This document shows, in pieces, positions 15,737 through 26,194 of a stretch of DNA of 64,000 nucleotides. The stretch lies in assembly GCF_012030425.1 (NCBI RefSeq), contig NZ_JAAUVN010000005.1:62001-126000 (forward strand), given 5' to 3'. The notes beneath the pieces were generated by a model, which was not told where the DNA came from, searched no databases, and was given only the letters and a program-made list of their open reading frames with translations. A program made the position numbers and the translations under genes. The stretch comes from Sphingobacterium sp. B16(2022) (GTDB lineage Bacteria > Bacteroidota > Bacteroidia > Sphingobacteriales > Sphingobacteriaceae). The first letter of the stretch is position 1. Every line of letters begins with the position of its first letter.

Positions 15737-18700
15737 ATGTATAAACAACACAGAAAGGTGATGTTTGCTTTGGCATTTCCTTTAATGGTTAGTATTGCTC
15801 CTACGCAGGCCAATTTCAAGGGAGAGGCTTTGCAGAAGCAAATTAATCCAACGTTAACTATTGTGAGCGCAAAAAAATAAATGCGACGACAATAGAGGTT
15901 TTATTTACCGATAATCAACGATTAACATTTGATTTTTACGGAGGACATATTTTTCGTTTGTTTCAGGATAATACCGGAGGTATCATTCGTGATCCAGAAG
16001 CCAAACCTGCAGCTTCGATATTAGTTTCAAATCCCAGAAAGCCTGTTCATCTTTTAAATCTTAACGATTCAAATAATCAGATAACTATTGCTACAGATGA
16101 AATTTCTGTTGTTATTGATAAGTCAACTAATTTATTGACTGTTGTTAATCAAAAAAATAAAGACAAGTCTATTGTTTTTACAAAACCTATTCAATTTGAA
16201 AAGGGAAAGGTAACTTTAAGTCTTCAGGAAAAACCGGAGGAGTATTTTTATGGGGGAGGTGTTCAGAATGGTCGTTTTTCTCATAAAGGAAAAGTTATCT
16301 CTATTGAAAATCAAAATAGCTGGACCGACGGTGGTGTTGCTTCGCCTACTCCTTATTACTGGTCATCCGGAGGATATGGTTTTATGTGGTATACTTTCAA
16401 GCCCGGTAAGTATGATTTTGGTTCAAAAGAAAAAGGACAAGTTCAATTGACACATGACAGCGACTATCTTGATGTCTTCTTCATGGTAAATGATGGCGCT
16501 GTTCCTTTGTTGAATGATTTCTATCAATTAACAGGAAATCCTATTTTACTTCCGAAGTTTGGTTTTTATCAAGGTCATCTGAATGCTTACAACCGAGATT
16601 TTTGGAAAGAGGATGAAAAGGGCATCTTGTTTGAAGATGGGAAGCGCTATAAGGAAGGTCAAAAAGATAATGGCGGTATAAAGGAGTCTTTAAATGGAGA
16701 ATTGAATAATTACCAATTCTCGGCGCGTGCTGTTATTGATCGTTATAGGAAGCATGATATGCCTTTTGGCTGGTTGTTGCCTAATGATGGTTATGGAGCG
16801 GGTTACGGACAGACAGAAACTTTAGATGGTAATATTGCTAATTTAAAAAGTCTTGGTGATTACGCACGTAAGAATGGGGTTGAAATTGGATTGTGGACAC
16901 AGTCTGATTTACATCCAAAACCTGAGATCAGTGCATTATTGCAACGTGATATCGTAAAAGAAGTGAGAGATGCTGGAGTTCGTGTTCTGAAAACGGATGT
17001 TGCCTGGGTAGGTGCTGGTTATTCTTTTGGATTGAATGGTGTGGCGGATGTTGGTCATATTATTCCTTATTATGGAAATGAAGCTCGACCGTTCACTATT
17101 TCATTAGACGGATGGGCAGGTACGCAACGTTATGCCGGCATTTGGTCTGGCGATCAAACTGGTGGTGTCTGGGAATATATCAGATTCCATATTCCGACAT
17201 ATTTAGGTTCAGGTTTATCTGGCCAGCCTAATATTACATCCGATATGGATGGTATTTTTGGAGGTAAAAATAATGCGGTCAATATTCGTGATTTTCAATG
17301 GAAAACTTTTACTCCAATGGAGTTGAATATGGACGGGTGGGGTTCGAATGAAAAATATCCACATGCACTGGGTGAGCCTGTTACCTCAATTAATCGTAAT
17401 TATCTGAAATTAAAATCAGAGCTTATTCCTTATGCTTATAGTATTGCTAAAGAAGCAGTAGATGGTTTACCGATGATCAGAGCACTGTTCTTAGAGTACC
17501 CAAATGCTTATACACAAGGAACATCTACACAGTATCAATATTTATACGGTCCTTCCTTTTTAGTAGCTCCTATTTATCAGGCTACGAAATCTGATGATAA
17601 AGGTAATGATGTGCGTAATGGCATTTATTTACCAGAGGGTACTTGGGTAGATTATTTTACAGGTGATAAATTTACTGGAAATGTTATTCTCAATAATTTT
17701 GATTCGCCGATCTGGAAATTGCCCGTATTTGTAAAAAATGGTTCCATTATTCCCATGGCAAATCCAAACAATAACGTTCATGAAATAAATAAAGGACTTC
17801 GTATTTATGAAATCTATCCAGAAGGAAAAACGTCTTTTACGGAGTATGATGATGATGGGGTTTCTGAAGCTTATAAATTAGGTAAAGGATCTTCTACCTT
17901 AATTGAATCATCTTTAGACGGAAAAAATCGGTTAGCTGTTACGGTGAATTCTACAATTGGTGATTTTGATGGTTTTGTGAAAAATAAGCAAACAGAATTT
18001 AGAATAAACGTTACTTCAAAACCTAAAAAACTGACTGGACTGATTGGAAAACGCAAGGTTAAATTGGTTGAAGTAAATTCTTTAGGAGAATTGGCTAATC
18101 AAGAAAATGTTTATTTTTATGATGCTGCGCCTAACATGAATAAGTTTGCAACTAAAGGTAGTGAATTTGAGAAGCAGATTATTACTAAAAATCCTGTTGT
18201 ACATATTAAATTGGCCTCTACAGATATTACAGCAAGTAATGTAAGCTTACTGTTGGAGGGATTTGAATTTAATCCACAGGATCGTTTCCGCATTTCTTCG
18301 GGTGCATTGATTGCGCCTCAAAATGCTATTGTTAGTGAAGATAATAAAGCTGCATATACATTGAAGCCGACATGGAGCAAGGTAGACCATGCTGATTATT
18401 ATGAGATCGAATTTAAAGATATGCTTTATTCGACGATCAAGGAGAATGAATTGCTCTTTGATGGGTTAAGTCCAGAAACGGCGTATACTTTTAAGTTAAG
18501 AGCTGTCAATAAGAGTGGTTTTTCTGATTGGGTTGAAGTTAAGTCCGTGACGAAGTCAAATCCACTGGAGTTTGCTATTCATGATATTAAAGGCGAAACA
18601 ACAGCTGAGAATCAAGATGGATCAGGAGTTGATAAATTGTTTGACTTTGACGAAGGTAATATGTGGCATACTGCATGGGGTAAAAATGCATTACCATTTG

Positions 18701-19584
18701 ATATGATTTTAGATCTAAAGTCTGTTAATCAATTGGATAAGATTCACTATTTACCTCGTACAGGTCGTGGTAACGGTATTGTGCTGAAAGGTAAAGTTTA
18801 TTATAGCGCAGATAAAGATAGCTGGACAGAAGCAGGTGCATTTAACTGGGCTAATAATGATGAACTGAAGATCTTCAATTTTGCTAATCAGCCTACAGCT
18901 CGTTATGTTAAGTTAGCAATTACTGAAGGAGTCGGCGGATTTGGTTCAGGTCGTGAAATGTATGTTTTTAAAGTTCCTGGTACAGAGAGTTACATTCCTG
19001 GTGATATCAACAACGATCGTTTGATAGATCGAAATGATTTGACTTCTTATACAAATTATACTGGTTTGAAAAGGGGTGATGCTGATTTTGAAGGCTATGT
19101 TAGTAATGGTGATATTAATAAAAATGATTTAATTGATGCTTATGATATTTCAGTTGTAGCAACTCAATTAGATGGTGGTATCAAAGATCCTAAAGTCGAA
19201 AAAGTTGCAGGTGAAATCAGCCTATCGATTCCGAAAGCAAGTTATAAGAAGGATGAGATCATTGAAATTATGGTTAAAGGTAAGGATCTTAAATCTGTTA
19301 ATGCCATCAGTTTTGGATTACCATATCAGTCGCAAGATTACGAATTTATTTCAGTTCAGGCGTTAGCTGTTAAAGGGATGGATAACCTGACCAATGACCG
19401 ACTTCATACTAGTGGTGAAAAAGTATTATATCCTACTTTTGTAAATATTGGCGATCAAAAAGCTTTAAATGGAAATGAAGATCTATTTGTTTTGAAACTT
19501 AGAGCAAAAAAAGATTTAAAATATACATTGAAAGCTGTTCAAGGGTTTTTAGTTGATAAAAATCTGAATACATTAAGATTTTAA
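15737..19584 (+). CDS. GH31 alpha-glucosidase-like enzyme with dockerin-like module, interrupted by a frameshift
   Basis: Two frames make one protein. ATG 15737 gives a signal peptide (ends APTQA) and 47 residues up to GCA AAA AAA TAA; a -1 shift, or one more A in the A7 run at 15871-15877, continues as INATTIEVLF into the long frame ending at 19584, about 1282 residues in all. The joined N-terminus has RLTFDFYGGHIFRLF, normal for GH31. The catalytic barrel holds the nucleophile in RVLKTDVAW (Asp421) and the acid/base in WSGDQ (Asp473). After the barrel follow beta-domains, a fibronectin III-like region, a discoidin-like CBM with HTAWGK, paired Ca-binding repeats GDINNDRLIDRNDL and GDINKNDLIDAYD as in dockerins, and a cohesin-like end. 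Secreted or surface-bound; substrate probably an alpha-glucan. Confidence 0.85.
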
Positions 19585-19603
19585 ATTCTTTTTATTTTTT
19601 ATA

Positions 19604-19639
19604 AAAACGGGCTTAGAGAAATATTTCTAAGCCCGTTTT
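19604..19639. terminator. Terminator after GH31 gene
   Basis: AAAACGGGCTTAGA / TCTAAGCCCGTTTT, 14-bp stem, 8-nt loop. Confidence 0.85.
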
Positions 19640-19793
19640 GTTTTTGATTCTTATCCTAGTATTAGACGGTATTATTAACTTGAAATAATTATCTTTATAT
19701 AAACAATTATAACCCAATGAGTGAATATTAAGTATTCATATTATGTTTCGTGGTTTTTATTTTTAATTGTATGCCTAGTTTTAGATTTGATGT

Positions 19794-20747
19794 ATGAAAA
19801 GATCCATAAAAATTATCAAAAATAGATCTGATATAGGGGCTGGAACAAGAGGTTCCGATTTAGGAATTGATGCTATTGAGGTTGCTGCGATTAATAAGGG
19901 AAGCCAATACTTTCATAATTATCCTCATATTGATGTGGAAACTCGCAATGATGCAGTTTACGACCCGTCCTTCCATCCCTATGCTAAAAGAATTAAAGAA
20001 GTCTACGAGCAATGCCGTGAGGTTGCACTTGTCGTTGAAAGGACATTAAGAGAAGGTTTCTTTCCTTTAGTTTTTTCAGGGGACCATTCATCTGCTATTG
20101 GAACTATTTCTGGAATAAAATCTGTTTACCCCGATCAATCATTAGGGGTAATTTGGATTGATGCTCATGCCGATATCCATTCTCCTTATACCACTCCTTC
20201 TGGTAATTTACATGGTATGCCTTTGGCAGCTACATTAGGCGTAGATAATTTATTGTGCACAGTTAATCGGCCTGATGAGGAGACGAAAAAATATTGGCAG
20301 AAGTTAAAGGGTGTTGGTGGACATTTAGGGAAATTTCAGGCTCAGGATTTGATTTATTTTGGTGTACGTGATACTGAACCTCCTGAGGATATATTAATCA
20401 ATGATTTAGAAATTAAGAATTATATTGTCGACGAGGTTCGTCAGTTATCTGTAAAGGGCTGTATACGTGAGGTGATGAAGAAACTCGCCGGTTGTGATCT
20501 GATTTATGTTTCTTTTGATGTTGATAGCATGGATAGCGAGTTAATTTCTGATGGAACTGGTACGCCTGTACCTAAAGGTTTTTATGCTTCTGAAGTTATA
20601 GAATTGCTTGAAGGTATATTAAGCTCTAAGAAGGTTGTTTGCTTTGAGGTGGTAGAAGTAAATCCGTTATTGGATCACCAAGGGAATAAAATGGCTGAAG
20701 TGGCTTTTGAAATATTGGAAAAAGTAACTAAATCCATCGAAAGATAA
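19794..20747 (+). CDS. rocF: Arginase
   Basis: 317 residues of the ureohydrolase family. Manganese ligands are visible: GDH98, D123-A-H125-A-D127, and the pair in SFDVDSMD near residue 234. The SGNLHGMP segment (136-142) is the arginase-type substrate loop, favouring arginase over agmatinase. It converts arginine to ornithine and urea in the cytoplasm. A TAGATTTG octamer at 19782-19789 is only 4 bases from the ATG, too close to be its promoter unless the message is leaderless. Formimidoylglutamase is a less likely alternative. Confidence 0.85.
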   Translation: MKRSIKIIKNRSDIGAGTRGSDLGIDAIEVAAINKGSQYFHNYPHIDVETRNDAVYDPSFHPYAKRIKEVYEQCREVALVVERTLREGFFPLVFSGDHSSAIGTISGIKSVYPDQSLGVIWIDAHADIHSPYTTPSGNLHGMPLAATLGVDNLLCTVNRPDEETKKYWQKLKGVGGHLGKFQAQDLIYFGVRDTEPPEDILINDLEIKNYIVDEVRQLSVKGCIREVMKKLAGCDLIYVSFDVDSMDSELISDGTGTPVPKGFYASEVIELLEGILSSKKVVCFEVVEVNPLLDHQGNKMAEVAFEILEKVTKSIER

Positions 20748-20782
20748 TCTATTATTCATGACTTTTAAAATTTGAATGGATT

Positions 20783-20827
20783 AAAAAGGCGAAGGATTAT
20801 TTGATAAAAACAATCCTTCGCCTTTTT
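20783..20827. terminator. Shared terminator between arginase and AsmA genes
   Basis: A perfect 16-bp stem AAAAAGGCGAAGGATT / AATCCTTCGCCTTTTT. It lies between two convergent genes and can serve both. Confidence 0.9.
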
Positions 20828-20886
20828 AATTTTAATATTCTTTAAGTATCTATTGTGATTTTGGATACCTTTTTTTATTTTATCGT

Positions 20887-23800
20887 CTATTTGTTGGATA
20901 TTGTGATTGAATCTTGCATCAATGATTCTCGATATAATTTTTTATCATCATTGTCCATATCTGTATCCAGATCATCTTCTTTATATTTCCCTAATTTTAT
21001 TATTGGGTTTTGTGCACTACCAGTTATTCGCATTGGAACTCCAAAAATACCAAAAGGAGGGAGCCCTAATCGGAATCCAAGATTCATCTTACCATCCAGT
21101 GTGACCTGTCCTTCAAAACGAGGTCTGAAAAATCCCATTTTCATTTTAGTACGTGCAATAGTCATTACATTATTGGCTATGGATGTATTGATCTTTACTT
21201 TTTTGACCGATCCATCAGCTAGACTTTCTTTTGAAGTTTCTTTTGAAATGTTGTTCAATAGTTTAAACCCCATGAATTGGATCTGTTCAAGGGTCAAGGA
21301 ACCACTTCCTTTTATTGAAGGCATTATTGGATTCATGTTGTTATCTAGAAGTCCTGATAATTGATACTCAAGCGATACCAGTCCATGGGCATTTTTCGCA
21401 GAAGAAACCATTTCTTTAAACATAGGGATTTCATGATAAGCACGCTGGATGTCAAAACTATCAGCTTTTACGAGGTAATCAAATCGAGCTTTATTGCTGT
21501 TCAATGCTTTATATTGACCATTCATAGCCACTTTTAATCCTGAAAGTTCAAATCTTGTATTTGAGAATGAAAGGTTTCCATTTTGAATTGATACTTTGCT
21601 CGTTAGTTGATTTAATGTAAGCTGATCATATTTCATTTTATTTACGATGCCATTAACTGAGATATCTAGATTTTTTGGTAGTAAAATTACGCCTGAATTA
21701 GTACTTGTTGGGCTACTGTTTTCAGTTTCAGCAAAAAATGTAAAATCATTTACATTAATAATGGGGCTGCTTAATTGAAAATTACCTTTTAATGTCTGTG
21801 TTGTGTTTGTGAAGTATTGGATAAGATTATCTAAGTATCCTGTAATATTTAATTTGTTATGTCCATATGAAGATGCGACATCGCTAAAAACTAACTTCTC
21901 TTTGGCAAAAGTGAAATGTCCTTTTTTAATATTAAAGGGTTTAGGAAATAATTCAGATTGTACTTGTATTTGCCCGATGTCTAATGTTCCATGGTTCTTT
22001 AATTTATGGTATTGCCCACTTGTAGCATCGCTTTGTAATCCGGCGAGATCCAGATCGGTTCTAATATAACCATTGACGTTTATCCCCTCTATGGCAAATA
22101 TTTTATATAGGGGTTCTAAATTAAGCTTCCCTTGAGACTTAATTGCATAGCGGATATTTTTAAAGTTTTGCAAATCTGCTTGCAAAAAGAAAGGTTCGCC
22201 AGCTAAATTGAAAGATATCGGTAAAACTTTAACTTTTAAATCTTTTAAAGAACCTTTTTCACTGGATATAAAGGTTTCAATATTTATCTCCTCAATTGGA
22301 AGGGGATAATTTAGTGTTTTTAGAAATCCGTTTTTTAAAGTAACTGTTGTATTTGTTTGTGGAAAAGTACCTTTTTTTAGATCCATTTTACCATCAGCTA
22401 CCATATTGACAAAGATTTTTCCCGATATTTCAAGGCTATCGACTGGATATACTTTTTTAATATCGGCCAATTGAATATCAGCCTGCATATTTGATTTGAC
22501 ATCTAATTTTAGCAAATCGTTGATATGTATAAATCCTTTTATGTAATTGTTCAGTGCTTTAATGTCAATATGATCTAATGCAATTTGAGCATTGGTGATT
22601 TTTGCATCATTACATGTTGCTTTTAAATCATACTCAATTTTTTCGATAGCTGCAGGTAAATTTGCGAGTTTGAAATACCCTTTGCGTAACGTATTGTGAA
22701 TATCAAAATTAGGTATAGATGCAATGGTAGTATCTATTTTATTTCTTAATCCTGAGGTTTTAATAGCCGTTGCGTAGGTTCCATTAATAAAACCAGCTAA
22801 CATCCAATTTCCTCTAAAGCTTAAGGTGGGCAAAGCTAGTGCATTACTGACAGCACTTAAGTCTAGATTACTTTTAAATTCAGTATTTACATATAAAGGA
22901 TTTAGTCCTTTAACTATTCCTTTGCTGTTGAAATATCCGGAAGCAACCTTAAATTCAAATTGTTTTAATTCAATTAAAAGAGAATCTGGGTTTAATTGAG
23001 GAAGGTTAATCTTAAGTTTTGTCTGTAGATCTTCTATTGGGATTTTAGCCGTCTTATTGGAAAAGTATCCATCTGTAATATTTAAACCCACGGTAAGATC
23101 TGGCATTTTATGTTCTTCTACAATGTATTCCCCTACGAGATCTATGAATAGTTCTGAGTTACCTTTTATTTTTGTTTCGGCCAACCATTTCGAGTAGGAG
23201 GTCGGAACTAAAGATAGTAATTCAGATAAAGTGCTTTTACTGGATTTTAATTTAAAATCCAGATGATAGCCATTTGTTAAGAAACCAAATTCACCTTTAA
23301 ATTTAACAGGAAGTTTATTGATCCGAATGTCATTCCTTTCAAATATAAAAGCCAATGTATTGGTGTTTACTTTAGTCATGAGACTGGCATGTATCATTTT
23401 ATCATCTACATATTTTTCTCCGTCGAAAGTTAGGCTTAATGATTGTATGTCGGCTTTGCTATCTAAATCAAAAAGTGAAGACATGAGATCACCATGACCT
23501 TCATAATCCATTTTTTTAGCTTCTAGGATGATTGGAACTGATAAATCCTCGTAATACACATCTACTTTTTGAAGTAAAATGCTTTTAAAGGCTAAGTCAA
23601 TTGCGGTACTTGTTTCATCAGTATTTGTTATTTTATCATTCTTTTTTTTAACGATATTATAATTAGACTCACCATCTTTATTTACTTTAACATGGATTTT
23701 GCCATGATCGATATAGAATTGTTCAACGACAATTTTTGACTTTAAAAGGCTTAGAATATCGACTCCAAGACTTACCTGTTTTGCTTTTAATAGCTCAACA

Positions 23801-24060
23801 TCTTTAAAGGGAGCAGATCCTTTTAGGGAAAGGTCATGAAGGGAAGCTGTTAATGCAGGGAAGTGGTCGAAGAAAGATAAATGAATTTTACTGTAATTTA
23901 ACTCGCCATCAATCTGATCATTAATAACCTCTTTAATTTTTGTATTTACTTGTTCCTGAAATAATAAAGGAATAGTAAAAATGAGTGCAATAAATAAAAT
24001 ACAAGCTGTAAAGATTATTTTACCAGTGAGTAAAAAGTAGGGTAGATATTTTTTTAACAC
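20887..24060 (-). CDS. AsmA-like family protein
   Basis: About 1057 residues from GTG 24060 (the frame is open to a TTG at 24132). One N-terminal membrane segment (KIIFTACILFIALIFTIPLL) is followed by a very long, beta-rich periplasmic part. The first 150 residues have the AsmA pattern (INDQIDGELNYSKIHLSFFDHFPALTASLHDL), and the C-terminal region has the AsmA_2 pattern with the end GLPPFGIFGVPMRITGSAQNPIIKLGK. Related proteins (AsmA, TamB, YhdP) form periplasmic lipid-transfer bridges. The GTG start leaves LKKYLP just before the membrane helix, which suits a signal anchor. Single gene. Confidence 0.88.
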   Translation of the reverse strand: MLKKYLPYFLLTGKIIFTACILFIALIFTIPLLFQEQVNTKIKEVINDQIDGELNYSKIHLSFFDHFPALTASLHDLSLKGSAPFKDVELLKAKQVSLGVDILSLLKSKIVVEQFYIDHGKIHVKVNKDGESNYNIVKKKNDKITNTDETSTAIDLAFKSILLQKVDVYYEDLSVPIILEAKKMDYEGHGDLMSSLFDLDSKADIQSLSLTFDGEKYVDDKMIHASLMTKVNTNTLAFIFERNDIRINKLPVKFKGEFGFLTNGYHLDFKLKSSKSTLSELLSLVPTSYSKWLAETKIKGNSELFIDLVGEYIVEEHKMPDLTVGLNITDGYFSNKTAKIPIEDLQTKLKINLPQLNPDSLLIELKQFEFKVASGYFNSKGIVKGLNPLYVNTEFKSNLDLSAVSNALALPTLSFRGNWMLAGFINGTYATAIKTSGLRNKIDTTIASIPNFDIHNTLRKGYFKLANLPAAIEKIEYDLKATCNDAKITNAQIALDHIDIKALNNYIKGFIHINDLLKLDVKSNMQADIQLADIKKVYPVDSLEISGKIFVNMVADGKMDLKKGTFPQTNTTVTLKNGFLKTLNYPLPIEEINIETFISSEKGSLKDLKVKVLPISFNLAGEPFFLQADLQNFKNIRYAIKSQGKLNLEPLYKIFAIEGINVNGYIRTDLDLAGLQSDATSGQYHKLKNHGTLDIGQIQVQSELFPKPFNIKKGHFTFAKEKLVFSDVASSYGHNKLNITGYLDNLIQYFTNTTQTLKGNFQLSSPIINVNDFTFFAETENSSPTSTNSGVILLPKNLDISVNGIVNKMKYDQLTLNQLTSKVSIQNGNLSFSNTRFELSGLKVAMNGQYKALNSNKARFDYLVKADSFDIQRAYHEIPMFKEMVSSAKNAHGLVSLEYQLSGLLDNNMNPIMPSIKGSGSLTLEQIQFMGFKLLNNISKETSKESLADGSVKKVKINTSIANNVMTIARTKMKMGFFRPRFEGQVTLDGKMNLGFRLGLPPFGIFGVPMRITGSAQNPIIKLGKYKEDDLDTDMDNDDKKLYRESLMQDSITISNK

Positions 24061-24228
24061 AAATTCTTTTTTTGAATTTGCAAAGAACGTATAAATCTTT
24101 GTAAAACAATATTGAAAAATTACAATTTTCAATATTCCTATACAAAGTGATGGTAAAGAAATTCGGAGCCTTTATAAACTTGATCTTATGAAACGGATAG
24201 CAAATAGGGGGAAGATATTTTTATAAAA

Positions 24229-24273
24229 TATACTAAAGGGATTAATAAATAAGTTATTAATCCCTTTAGTATA
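24229..24273 (-). terminator. Terminator of the VOC operon
   Basis: A perfect 20-bp palindromic stem (arms 24229-24248 and 24254-24273, core CTAAAGGGATTAAT) with a 5-nt loop, a few bases after the stop of the second VOC gene. Confidence 0.85.
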
Positions 24274-24276
24274 CGT

Positions 24277-24657
24277 TTAATGAGCGTTGATGTCCACTTC
24301 AAATATCCCAAAGATATTGTTGTCCGGATCAGTAAAATATTCTTGATAACATTTTCCTATTACTGCAAACTTAGGTAAGGCAATCTTTCCGCCATTATGT
24401 AAAATGTTTGCTGATGTCTGATCAAAATCGTCAACTTCCATTGAACATGTAAATGCATTAGTACCACAATTTGACGGAGGAACTTCTGCTGGACGTTTTA
24501 ATAATCCACCCATTATACCTGCTGTTTCTATTCGATAGTATTCAATTGGAAGGTTTTCTTCTTTAATAAATGTCCAACCAAAAAGTTGTTGATAGAATGA
24601 AGCAAGGTTTTTAGGATCAGTTGCTTGAATCTCAAAGTATACAACTGCATTTTTCAT
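24277..24657 (-). CDS. VOC family protein (glyoxalase-like)
   Basis: 126 residues with a single VOC fold pattern: VVYFEIQATDPKNLASFYQQLFGWTF at the start and EYFTDPDNNIFGIFEVD at the end, where Glu is the usual metal ligand. Members include glyoxalases, dioxygenases and antibiotic-binding proteins; substrate unknown. Its ATG overlaps the stop of the upstream VOC gene by one base (TAATG), indicating translational coupling. Confidence 0.85.
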   Translation of the reverse strand: MKNAVVYFEIQATDPKNLASFYQQLFGWTFIKEENLPIEYYRIETAGIMGGLLKRPAEVPPSNCGTNAFTCSMEVDDFDQTSANILHNGGKIALPKFAVIGKCYQEYFTDPDNNIFGIFEVDINAH

Positions 24658-25100
24658 TATTGCATTTTTTTATTCCCTTCAAAATGAATCATCCACGAAA
24701 TACCATATTTATCTTGGAATGATGAATATAGCTCAGCCCAGAATTGTTCTCCTAATGGCATTTCGATATTTTGTGCTTCTGCAGTGAGTTTTGCATATAA
24801 GTCTTTTGCTTCATCAGCTGTTTTTGTATCCAACATTAAATAAGCATTTGTTCCAGAAGTTGCTTTATGTCCGAAACCTTCGATACAATCGGATCCCATT
24901 AGCATGACAGAATCATTGATTTTAATTGCTGTATGCATTATTTTATCTCCTGCATCAGCAGGTAGTGGATAATTTGGATCGGCTGGCATATCCTTGAAGC
25001 GGTATATACCTAGTGATTCTGTATTAAAAACAGATTGGTAAAATTTGAAAGCTTCTTCGCAATTACCGTTAAAGTTTAAGTAAGCATGTAAAATAGCCAT
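24657..25100 (-). CDS. PhnB-like VOC family protein
   Basis: 147 residues beginning AILHAYLNFNGNCEEAFKFYQ, with GDKIMHTAIKINDSVMLMGSD and the end WMIHFEGNK, as in the PhnB/DUF1338-like VOC group often mislabelled 3-demethylubiquinone methyltransferase. First gene of a two-gene VOC operon, behind a TAACTTTG box at 25136-25129. The Crp/Fnr gene lies upstream in the same direction. Confidence 0.85.
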   Translation of the reverse strand: MAILHAYLNFNGNCEEAFKFYQSVFNTESLGIYRFKDMPADPNYPLPADAGDKIMHTAIKINDSVMLMGSDCIEGFGHKATSGTNAYLMLDTKTADEAKDLYAKLTAEAQNIEMPLGEQFWAELYSSFQDKYGISWMIHFEGNKKMQ

Positions 25101-25128
25101 AATTTTCTTTTTTATATTTAAGTTATAT

Positions 25129-25136
25129 CAAAGTTA
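25129..25136 (-). promoter_or_regulatory. TAnnTTTG box of the VOC operon
   Basis: Minus-strand TAACTTTG, 29 bases before the ATG at 25100. Confidence 0.45.
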
Positions 25137-25343
25137 GTTGTTGATTTGACAACTGTATGTCAGTAAATAAATTGGTAAAAAATATTTTTATTATTTAAGT
25201 TTTGTTTCTATTCATAAACCAGAATATAAAAGAACTGTTTTAAAGTCTTGACGATCTGTTGCTTTATTTATCTTACTCAAAAGTAAAGTAAACCCTAATC
25301 AATCGACTTCGCATAGGACAAGTAATTTTACTGCTCGGATAAA

Positions 25344-25907
25344 TTATATTTCTTTTCGGATTCGACTTAACGATGTGTCTGTTATGCCTAGGTATGAAGC
25401 TATATATTTTAAAGCTGCTTGCTTAATTATTTGGGGTTTGGTACTGATTAAATTATGATAGCGTTCGGTAGCAGAAAGTGAAACCATATCTATAAAACGT
25501 TTTTTGTTAATGTGTAAAGCATAGGTCATCCATGATCGTCCCCATTCATTAAAAGCTGGAATGGTATGATACAAAGATTGAAAGGTATTAAAATCAATTT
25601 TCCAAACGCTACAGTCAGTTAAACATTGAAGATTTTCGGGAGAAGGAAATTGAAGAAAAAGTGAAGTGACTTCGATAACTACATCATGATCACCAAAGAA
25701 ATCAGTTGTAATTTCATTTCCATTATAATCATGAATAAATGACCTTATGAGGCCACTTTCCAAAATATAGTATTCATGTGCCTTTTCGTCTTTGCGGAGT
25801 AAAAAATCATTTTTAGAAAAATGAAGAAGCTCATGTCCGGTCATTATTTTATTTAGGTCACTTTGTTTAATTGCTAGATTTTCATAATGATGAAGTAAAG
25901 CTTTCAT
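25344..25907 (-). CDS. Crp/Fnr family transcriptional regulator
   Basis: 187 residues from ATG 25907 (a longer frame begins at 25949 but its extra 14 residues are unlike the family). An N-terminal cNMP-binding-type beta barrel (HFSKNDFLLRKDEKAHEYYILESGLIRSF) is followed by the dimer helix and a C-terminal winged helix with IASYLGITDTSLSRIRKE. The FNR cysteine cluster is absent. Such Bacteroidota regulators often control the adjacent gene, here perhaps the VOC operon. Confidence 0.85.
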   Translation of the reverse strand: MKALLHHYENLAIKQSDLNKIMTGHELLHFSKNDFLLRKDEKAHEYYILESGLIRSFIHDYNGNEITTDFFGDHDVVIEVTSLFLQFPSPENLQCLTDCSVWKIDFNTFQSLYHTIPAFNEWGRSWMTYALHINKKRFIDMVSLSATERYHNLISTKPQIIKQAALKYIASYLGITDTSLSRIRKEI

Positions 25908-26194
25908 AATGGGTGATTTATATTTTTTTTCTAGTATGAATTTATGCAAAAAATGCCAAATCTGGTTAGAAAATGAAACAAGTATATTTAGTAATGCATG
26001 TTTTATTGTTGATTATTAGAGGGTTCTTTATTTGGTACTGATTGAGTCATTTTAATGTATAAATGGTAAAGAACTTAGTTGTTTAATGTTAAATTTTTAA
26101 TAAAATTTAAAAAACATTATGAATTTAATTATTTATTGCTTTAATTTGTGTCAATAATTCAATCAAAAGAAAGAAACAATAAAAAAACAATAAT

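Noticed and set aside
19782..19789. TAGATTTG as arginase promoter
   Set aside because: It lies only 4 bases before the ATG, so transcription would begin inside the gene unless leaderless.
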